This document shows, piece after piece, positions 6,630-11,758 of a DNA stretch of 11,758 nt. Under the pieces are notes generated by a model. The model saw only the letters and a program-made list of their open reading frames with translations, was not told the DNA's origin and made no database searches. Within the stretch, counting starts at the first letter, position 1. Every line of letters starts with the position of its first letter. The translations under genes and the position numbers were made by a program. The DNA comes from Gammaproteobacteria bacterium (GTDB lineage: Bacteria > Pseudomonadota > Gammaproteobacteria > JABABF01): assembly GCA_014238345.1 (NCBI GenBank), contig JABABF010000276.1:1-11758 (forward strand), read 5' to 3'.

Positions 6630-8279
6630 TCAGCGTTGCACTTGGTAGTTTGATTGTTGCAGATCCCAAGTCTGTGCAGTGATGCCGATTTCACGCAGCT
6701 GGTATTTCTGTACTTTGTTGGTCGGGGTGTAGGGCAGTGAATCTACCAGTTCAATATAGCGCGGCACAAAAAAATGCGGAGCCCGGTCGTTGATGAACTG
6801 TGCCAGCTCCTCTTCACTTGCCGAGGCTCCCTTCTTGAACACCACATTCAACTTCAGCTCGTCCTCACTCTCCAACTCGGATGATGGGATGCCAAAGGCC
6901 GCGCAGTCGGCGATGGCCGGGTGCGAGCGCGCCACCGCTTCCACCTCGTAGGTAGAGATGTTGCGCCCCTTGTAGCGCACGGCATCCTTCTTGCGGTCTA
7001 CAAAGAAGTAGTTGTTGTCGGCATCGCGCCGTAGCATGTCGCCAGTTTTTAGCCACTCACCGTCAAAGGCTGCCGCTGTGGCATCGGGGTCGTCCAAGTA
7101 ACCGTTGAAGATGATGTGCTTGCGGCGTGGACGCGCCCACAGCTCACCCGACTCGCCGAAGGGCACCTCGGCACCGCTCTCATCCACCAGCTGCAGCTCC
7201 ATGTCCGGCACTGGGCTACCACAGCAGTTGGGTGGCCAGCCGCCGGGCTTTTCGAAGCTCTGCGAGAGTAGCATCATCGCCTCGCTCTGCGACATCCCCG
7301 GGCCGATGGTACGCACTCCGAAACGCTTGGAAAAACCGGCGCGTACATCGTCGGGTATTGGCACCATTTGCATCACCCGCATCGGGTTGTCGGCATCGTC
7401 GGGCTGTGACGGGGCGTTCCACAGGAACATGTGCATCGCCCCCAGCGTAAAGGCCTGCGTGGCACCGTAGTGACGCACACGCTGCCAGTAGTTGGCGACC
7501 GAGAAATGTGGGTCCACAGCGCAGCTGATGCCGGCAACCAAGGCGCGAAATACCGCCGTCACCCAGGCCGCCGAGTTGTACAGTGGCATGACATTGAGGA
7601 TGATGTCATCCGCCTGCGGTGCGTAGGGCACATTGGCCATTGAGGCAGCTTGCACCCAGACATTGTGGCTTTGCATCACGCCCTTGGAGCGACCCGTGGT
7701 ACCGGAGGTCCACAGCACAGCGCAGGTATCGCTGTGTGAGAAGGTCGACAGGTCGGGTTCGCTGTCGTCGTCGGCTAGTAGTTCGAAGAACGCTCGCGCC
7801 GGTGTGGGCAGCTGGAGACCGCTGTCCTCAAAGGCTTGCACTGCTCCTTCCTCAATCGAGTCCAGTGTCACATAGATATGCTCCACGCCTAGAGTAGGGG
7901 ATATTTCCATCAGGCGGGGCAGTAGGCGGCGGTTGGTGACGACCAGCCGCGGGCGGCTACGCTCTAGGGTATCGCGTAGCCACTCGCCCTTGTAGTCGGT
8001 GTTGACCGGAATCCAGATGGCTCCAAGCTTGTTGGCGGCCAGCGCCAGTAGCACATATTCTGGGCAGCTATCTAAGTAGCAGCTGAGGCGCTCGCCGGGG
8101 CTGATGCCGAGGTGGTGCAGACCGTGTGCCACGCGATTGACCAGTGTGTTGACCTGTGCATAGCTGTAGTGTTCTTGGTCAAAGATCAGAAAGTCGTGGT
8201 CGCCGTCCTCAACCGCTTGGTAGGCCAAGATGCGCCCCAAATGGCACTGGCGCGGGTCTTGGTTGTCGATCATCGGCAT
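6630..8279 (-). CDS. Acyl-CoA synthetase / AMP-dependent ligase
   Basis: This 549-residue ANL-superfamily enzyme is full length. The phosphate loop is TSGTTGRSKGV (191-201). The A5 motif reads GPGMSQSEA (327-335) in place of the common YGxTE. DGEWLKTGD (406-414) is A7 with its ribose-binding Asp414. The hinge and A8 region is DRKKDAVRYKGRNIS (428-442). Lys522 in PTNKVQK is the adenylation lysine. It should activate a carboxylic acid with ATP to an acyl-AMP and then the CoA thioester. The pattern is nearest to fatty-acid and CaiC-like ligases, and the acyl group cannot be told. AAGG lies 7 bases before the ATG; a second ATG two codons in is also possible. It lies 38 bases after the aldolase gene. 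It probably supplies the CoA ester used by the MaoC-type hydratase encoded on the other strand. Confidence 0.95.
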   Translation of the reverse strand: MPMIDNQDPRQCHLGRILAYQAVEDGDHDFLIFDQEHYSYAQVNTLVNRVAHGLHHLGISPGERLSCYLDSCPEYVLLALAANKLGAIWIPVNTDYKGEWLRDTLERSRPRLVVTNRRLLPRLMEISPTLGVEHIYVTLDSIEEGAVQAFEDSGLQLPTPARAFFELLADDDSEPDLSTFSHSDTCAVLWTSGTTGRSKGVMQSHNVWVQAASMANVPYAPQADDIILNVMPLYNSAAWVTAVFRALVAGISCAVDPHFSVANYWQRVRHYGATQAFTLGAMHMFLWNAPSQPDDADNPMRVMQMVPIPDDVRAGFSKRFGVRTIGPGMSQSEAMMLLSQSFEKPGGWPPNCCGSPVPDMELQLVDESGAEVPFGESGELWARPRRKHIIFNGYLDDPDATAAAFDGEWLKTGDMLRRDADNNYFFVDRKKDAVRYKGRNISTYEVEAVARSHPAIADCAAFGIPSSELESEDELKLNVVFKKGASASEEELAQFINDRAPHFFVPRYIELVDSLPYTPTNKVQKYQLREIGITAQTWDLQQSNYQVQR

Positions 8280-8317
8280 AAGCTGAGCCTTGTCCTTATG
8301 TCGGCGATCGGGGTGTG

Positions 8318-9088
8318 TCAGTCGAGGATAGTGGGGTCGGCTCGCAGCTCGCGCCGCGCCATCGCCTCAAATAGGAATGGCATGCCATTGTCGTCGGCGA
8401 TGCCAGCCTTGGCAATTTCTTCCTCGGACAGCGCCGCCCCGCCGCCAGCGGATTCGACTTGCCAGGCTCTCATACAGCGCCATTCCAGTGTGGCGGCACG
8501 CAGGTGCGCTTGGCGCAGGTCGCGGGCGACAATCAGTGTGCCGTGGTTGGCGAGTAGCGCCCACTTGGCATCACCCAGCGCCTTGATGGCGGCCAGCGAA
8601 GTGTCGGCCTCACGGAAGGTGTCGCCGTATTCATCGTGGACTGGCAGTTCTCCAGCAACATAGGCCGAGCTCTGGTCGTAGACTGGCGGTGCCCGACCCA
8701 TGCTGGCCCACAGACCGCTCCAGTGTGGGTGGTGATGCAACACCACCTGCACATCAGGGCGCCTATCGTGCAGCTGGATGTGCAAGTGAATGGCGGGGGT
8801 GATGTTCCAATCGCCCTCAATTACCTGTCCTTGGCCATCCAATGTCAGGATGTCGCGGGCGCATACCTCGTCCCAAGCCAATTCCCAGGGGTTGGCCAAG
8901 ATATTGCCGTTGGGTAGTCGATGGGTGATATGACCGGCAATGTGCTCATTCCAACCCTCTTTGAACAGCACCCGGCACATCAGCGCCACCTTGGCTTGTT
9001 CACTCATTTCTGGCAGGAGTGTGCGCTGTCCTGGGCGCGGTGCGAACTGCCGTAGCATCTGCTCGTTGATCCCCTCAAATTTTTGCAT
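8318..9088 (-). CDS. Class II aldolase/adducin-family protein
   Basis: This 256-residue protein has the adducin/fuculose-aldolase fold (PF00596). NEHIAGHITHRL (47-58) is the substrate-side helix. The zinc ligands are probably H118 and H120 of LHHHPHW and H182 of LLANHGTLIV. The HLHIQLHDRRPDVQVV stretch (101-116) aligns with the FucA segment that follows its catalytic Glu73. The residue at the Glu73 position is Ala99, so classical retro-aldol chemistry with that base is unlikely. Many bacterial adducin-like relatives share this change and have poorly known roles, including decarboxylation and dehydration. The ATG is preceded by AGGAGA 12 bases away, rather far. The gene is 18 bases after the TauD-like gene and 38 before the ligase, so the three are surely co-transcribed. 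It may cleave or isomerise a hydroxylated intermediate; the substrate is unknown. Confidence 0.92.
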   Translation of the reverse strand: MQKFEGINEQMLRQFAPRPGQRTLLPEMSEQAKVALMCRVLFKEGWNEHIAGHITHRLPNGNILANPWELAWDEVCARDILTLDGQGQVIEGDWNITPAIHLHIQLHDRRPDVQVVLHHHPHWSGLWASMGRAPPVYDQSSAYVAGELPVHDEYGDTFREADTSLAAIKALGDAKWALLANHGTLIVARDLRQAHLRAATLEWRCMRAWQVESAGGGAALSEEEIAKAGIADDNGMPFLFEAMARRELRADPTILD

Positions 9089-9106
9089 GCCCTTAATGTG
9101 CTCTCC

Positions 9107-10036
9107 TTAGGCGGCTCGTGCGACTTGTCGCCCTAGGGCGACATCGCCAGCGATTGTGGTGCGGTTGATCAGCCGGTGGACACCGGGTTTGGTGCCGGTG
9201 GTGCAGTGCATGGCTCGCCAGTTATCCCACAAGATCATGTCGCCGGGTTGCCAGCTATGGAAGTAGTGGAACTCCGCTTGGCGGGTGTGGGCGACCAGTC
9301 GCCGCAACAGCGCATCTGCAGCGCTGTCATCCAGCCCAGCCCGACTCGGGTCGACGATGCGGTCTAAGAACTGCTCGACGATTTCTAATACTTTGCGACC
9401 AGTCACTGGGTGCTCGACTACGGCGGGGTAGATGGAATCATCAAAATCTGGGAAGCCCAAGTCGGAGGGTTTTTTGGGGCTATGTGGGCCGGGTTGATAG
9501 CCATCGTTGTCGACGAAGCGCATCTGTAGGCGCTGTACATTGAAGCGGTAGGCCACCTCAATGTTGCTCAGTAGCGCTTTGGTGTCCTCGTCCAGTGCAT
9601 CGTAGGCTTTGGCCAAGTCGCCGAAGCCAGTCTGACCACCCTCGTCGGCGACCACTACGGCGCGCAATAGTGCCCCGCGGTTCGGACGGGCCGTGTAATG
9701 TAAATCCATATGCCAGTCGAGGCGACCGACAATGGTCTCACCGTGGTAGCTGGCGCTCTGGTGCCGGTCCATCTCGCCGCCGTTCTCTAGTACAAACAGC
9801 TCTGGATACTCTGCCGAGGTTTTGACCTTCAGTGGGTGCAGTTCCAGCGAGCCGAAGATACGGCTGAATTCAATCTGGCGCTCGGGGGTGATGTCTTGGT
9901 TGCGGAACAGCAGGATGGCATGTTCTCGCCACAGCGCCTCCAAGGTGTTGGCTGTGCTCGTATCCAGTGGTGCATTGAGGTCGAAACCGAGCACTTCGGC
10001 ACCGACATTTTCCAGAGGTTGTACCTGTAATTTCAT
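9107..10036 (-). CDS. TauD/TfdA-family 2-oxoglutarate-dependent dioxygenase
   Basis: This 309-residue Fe(II)/2-oxoglutarate dioxygenase has a jelly-roll fold. Iron ligands are H109-x-D111 in WHMDLHY and the distal H277 in WDNWRAMHCTTG. R288 and R292 lie 11 and 15 residues after H277, the spacing used in TauD to bind the 2-oxoglutarate carboxylate and substrate. Family members hydroxylate a carbon next to a heteroatom or ring, with release of succinate and CO2, as in taurine or 2,4-D breakdown. No sulfonate transport gene or other substrate hint is present here. The ATG at 10036 has AGGA 9 bases upstream. It is the first gene of the - strand series, opposite the divergent MaoC-DUF35 gene, so it probably performs an early oxidation. 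The substrate remains unknown. Confidence 0.95.
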   Translation of the reverse strand: MKLQVQPLENVGAEVLGFDLNAPLDTSTANTLEALWREHAILLFRNQDITPERQIEFSRIFGSLELHPLKVKTSAEYPELFVLENGGEMDRHQSASYHGETIVGRLDWHMDLHYTARPNRGALLRAVVVADEGGQTGFGDLAKAYDALDEDTKALLSNIEVAYRFNVQRLQMRFVDNDGYQPGPHSPKKPSDLGFPDFDDSIYPAVVEHPVTGRKVLEIVEQFLDRIVDPSRAGLDDSAADALLRRLVAHTRQAEFHYFHSWQPGDMILWDNWRAMHCTTGTKPGVHRLINRTTIAGDVALGRQVARAA

Positions 10037-10281
10037 GATTGCTATTCCTAGACTGCTCAGCCGTAGCAGGCTTCCTACTCGCTTCGGTGTTGATCCTCCA
10101 CGACATCTCAGCGTGATGCTTAGGAAAGATCTGAATAGTACACTCTACCGACTCTTTGGCTACCAGAGCTCCAGAGATTGCAGAAGGCAGCTTGGATTGT
10201 AGGCTCTCAGCACACTATTGGCTTGTTGTTTGCTCCGAATGATCCGTAAATCAGGATTTTATTAGGTTATATCATAGAGGC
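10037..10281. promoter_or_regulatory. Divergent control region between the TauD-like and MaoC-DUF35 genes
   Basis: These 245 bases hold no convincing gene. Promoters for both directions are expected here, but I see no box pair as good as the one at 4858-4886. On the + strand, TATATC at 10268-10273 ends only 8 bases before the ATG at 10282. On the - strand, TATTCA near 10131-10136 is a weak -10 candidate. ATTAGGTT at 10261-10268 resembles the ATCAGGTT core of the 13-base repeats in 7 of 8 bases. A regulator may bind here; none is encoded in the window. Confidence 0.4.
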
Positions 10282-11259
10282 ATGAGTGATCAGGATTTCG
10301 ATTTTGAGTCGCTACTTGGCGAAGAGTTCGGCCCCTTTCATGGTTGGGAGAAGGTCAATGCGGCGATGATCCGCCACTGGTGCGAGGCGATGGGGGATAA
10401 AAATCCCATCTACACCGACCCTGAGGCGGCGCAGGCAGCGGGCTATGACACCAAGGGTGTGGTTGCCCCGCCGACGATGATGCAGGCTTGGAATATGCCC
10501 GGCTACACCGATAGTGGCCCGCCCAGTTCTGATGCTCGCAATCCTTTTGCTGTGATCATGACACTGCGTGAGGCGGGCTATCCCAGCACGCTAGCCGTCA
10601 ATTCAGAGCAGGATTATGAGCGGGTGGTGGAGGAGGGCGACACCATCTATCACCGCGCCCATCTGGAGCACATCTCCGAGGAGAAGACCACTGCACTGGG
10701 CACGGGCTTCTTCATCACTCAGCTGTGTACCTACTACAACCAGCGCGACGAGGTGGTCGGGCATATGCGCTGGCGGATATTGCAGTTCCGAGCACACGGC
10801 ACGGATGATAGTGCCGCTACTGGTGGTGGCGAGGCGGCGGCAGAACTGCCTCGTGGAATGCGACGCATGCGTCCAGTGCGCAATCGCGACAATGCCTACT
10901 TTTGGGAGGGTGTGGATGCGGGCGAGCTACGCTTGCAACGCTGTGGTGGTTGTGGGGTGTTGCGCCATCCACCGGGGCCGATGTGCCCTCACTGCCGCTC
11001 GCTGGACTGGGAGGTGTCGCTGGCCTCGGGACGCGGTGAGTTATATAGCTATGTGGTGATGCACTATCCAGAGATACCACCTTTTGACTACCCACACCTC
11101 ATCGCTTTGGTGAGTTTGGAGGAGGGGCCGCGCCTCGTCGCCAATCTGGTCGGCATCAAGCGCCGCGATGTACAGATCGGTATGGCGGTGCAGACGGTGT
11201 TTGAAGAGGTGGAGGAGGGCTTGATACTGCCCCAGTTCCGGCCGCTGGAGGTCTTGTAA
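10282..11259 (+). CDS. MaoC-DUF35 fusion, ChsH2-like hydratase subunit and aldolase-docking protein
   Basis: This 325-residue two-domain protein has a hot-dog MaoC/FAS1-like dehydratase domain (about 1-170) and a linker (171-200). A four-cysteine zinc ribbon (C221, C224, C235, C238) and an OB-fold DUF35 domain (about 245-325) follow. The order is that of ChsH2 of actinobacterial steroid side-chain breakdown. There ChsH2 pairs with ChsH1 to hydrate an enoyl-CoA, and its DUF35 domain docks the aldolase Ltp2. In the hot-dog domain the usual catalytic GDxNPIH motif reads GDKNPIY (38-44), so the histidine is Tyr44 and this subunit is probably non-catalytic. The partner gene follows at once. Only GAGG one base before the ATG resembles a ribosome site, which is too close, and an in-frame stop at 10240-10242 with no other start excludes a longer form. 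Orthology to ChsH2 is likely, but the steroid substrate is inference. Confidence 0.92.
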   Translation: MSDQDFDFESLLGEEFGPFHGWEKVNAAMIRHWCEAMGDKNPIYTDPEAAQAAGYDTKGVVAPPTMMQAWNMPGYTDSGPPSSDARNPFAVIMTLREAGYPSTLAVNSEQDYERVVEEGDTIYHRAHLEHISEEKTTALGTGFFITQLCTYYNQRDEVVGHMRWRILQFRAHGTDDSAATGGGEAAAELPRGMRRMRPVRNRDNAYFWEGVDAGELRLQRCGGCGVLRHPPGPMCPHCRSLDWEVSLASGRGELYSYVVMHYPEIPPFDYPHLIALVSLEEGPRLVANLVGIKRRDVQIGMAVQTVFEEVEEGLILPQFRPLEVL

Positions 11260-11324
11260 TGGGCGGCGGTGGAGTGCGTTGGGATAGGCGTTGCGTGGCC
11301 AGCTGTTGGGATGGGATGCTGTGA
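11259..11324 (+). CDS. Possible 21-codon coupling ORF between the two hydratase genes
   Basis: The stop of the MaoC-DUF35 gene overlaps an ATG as TAATG (11257-11261). The ORF from it runs 21 codons and ends in TGA at 11322-11324, which overlaps the GTG start of the next gene as GTGA. The encoded peptide is Gly-, Trp- and Cys-rich and matches no family I know. It may serve only to carry ribosomes across the gap, or be chance. Confidence 0.25.
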   Translation: MGGGGVRWDRRCVASCWDGML

Positions 11325-11758
11325 GCGGTGCGGCGACCTTGCTGGCGGGGGCGAATTTCGAGGCGCTGTCGGTGGGCGATGAACTGCCGGAATTGGTGCT
11401 GGACATCACTCCTAAACTGATCGTCGGCGGGGCGCTGGCCTCGGGTGATTTTTTCCCCGTACACCACGACAAGGTTTTCGCCCAAGAGCTGGGGTCGCCG
11501 GATATCTTTATGAATATTCTGACCACCAACGGCTTGGTGGGTCGCTATGTGACGGATTGGGCGGGCTCTACAGCGCGGCTCAAGCGAGTGGCGATCAAAT
11601 TGGGGGTGCCAAATTTCCCGGGCGATCAGATGACGCTACGTGGTGAGGTGATGGCGCTGGATGTGCTGGAGCGGGTAGTGACTCTGGATGTAAAAGGCAA
11701 GAACAGCATGGGCTATCACGTGACTGGTACAGTGGTGGTGCAGTTGCCGGAGGAAGCG
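11321..11758 (+). CDS. ChsH1-like MaoC enoyl-CoA hydratase (3' end cut by window)
   Basis: A frame starting at GTG 11321 is open for 146 codons to the window end. It encodes a single hot-dog domain. The catalytic pair is intact: Asp43 and His48 in GDFFPVHHD, the D-x4-H of R-specific hydratases. DIFMNILTTNGLVGRYVTDW (61-80) closely follows ChsH1, the catalytic partner of ChsH2 in steroid side-chain degradation. ChsH1 is about 130 residues, so the gene is nearly complete here. No ATG lies in this frame; the upstream in-frame stop is at 11285-11287, and TTG at 11291 is the only longer option worth noting. With the MaoC-DUF35 protein it should form a heteromeric hydratase that adds water to an enoyl-CoA. 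A thiolase-like aldolase (Ltp2-type) would be expected next, beyond the window. Confidence 0.88.
   Translation, partial: MSGAATLLAGANFEALSVGDELPELVLDITPKLIVGGALASGDFFPVHHDKVFAQELGSPDIFMNILTTNGLVGRYVTDWAGSTARLKRVAIKLGVPNFPGDQMTLRGEVMALDVLERVVTLDVKGKNSMGYHVTGTVVVQLPEEA

Noticed and set aside
6611..6694. Longer N-terminus for the dienelactone hydrolase from 6694
   Set aside because: It would overlap the ligase by 65 bases and add a leader unlike the family; the ATG at 6610 fits the domain start and gene spacing.
8112..8663. A 183-codon + strand frame rich in Ser and Ala
   Set aside because: It spans the ends of two real genes on the opposite strand and shows no domain or ribosome site.
9107..10036. 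Naming the dioxygenase tauD or tfdA
   Set aside because: The family is clear, but no sulfonate or chlorophenoxy genes are nearby and substrate residues cannot be judged by eye.
10050..10075. Hairpin CTGCT/AGCAG in the divergent region as a terminator
   Set aside because: The stem is five bases with a seven-base loop and no T run, and it lies upstream of both genes rather than after one.
1467..11758. Firm assignment to cholesterol degradation
   Set aside because: Only the Rieske and ChsH1/ChsH2-like genes support it; most neighbours are not part of the known pathway and key genes are not in the window.
1..11758. tRNA, rRNA, CRISPR arrays, insertion sequences or toxin-antitoxin genes
   Set aside because: I read both strands and saw no cloverleaf gene, spaced repeat array, transposase motif or terminal inverted repeats.

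Overview
The window looks like the edge of a large catabolic gene cluster in a Gram-negative, probably proteobacterial, chromosome. Genes have Shine-Dalgarno sites, there is one near-consensus sigma70 promoter, and the cluster is GC-rich (39 of 60 bases at 8401-8460). The families present (KshA-like Rieske oxygenase, PF04909 amidohydrolase, MaoC-DUF35 protein, TauD-type dioxygenase) are ones I associate with aerobic degraders, including marine gammaproteobacteria. The species cannot be read from the sequence.

Layout. Positions 1-550 are AT-rich (17 G/C in the 60 bases 301-360). They hold a possible tail of an upstream gene and a small stand-alone DUF4268 protein on the + strand. From 622 to 10036, nine metabolic genes lie head to tail on the - strand. 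In transcription order they are: TauD/TfdA-family 2-oxoglutarate dioxygenase, class II aldolase/adducin-family protein, acyl-CoA ligase, dienelactone hydrolase, luciferase-like (MSMEG_4141/F420-type) oxidoreductase, then amidohydrolase, short-chain dehydrogenase, KshA-like Rieske oxygenase and acetoacetate-decarboxylase-like protein. A strong sigma70-type promoter at 4858-4886 sits in the 98-base gap before the amidohydrolase, so the run is probably two transcription units. A 245-base divergent region (10037-10281) separates it from a + strand unit. That unit begins with a MaoC-DUF35 fusion and a MaoC-like hydratase cut by the window end. This pair closely resembles ChsH2/ChsH1 of the actinobacterial steroid side-chain pathway.

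How the genes may work together (inference). The ligase would make a CoA thioester. The ChsH1/ChsH2-like pair would hydrate its enoyl-CoA and hand it to a thiolase-like aldolase, probably encoded just past the window. The Rieske enzyme, TauD-type dioxygenase and luciferase-like oxidoreductase would oxidise or reduce the substrate. The dehydrogenase would oxidise alcohols, and the dienelactone hydrolase, amidohydrolase, decarboxylase-like protein and class II aldolase-like protein would open or trim the products. The combination points to a steroid-like, terpenoid or polycyclic substrate, but it matches no complete pathway I know. No tRNA, rRNA, CRISPR array, transposase or plasmid origin was seen.
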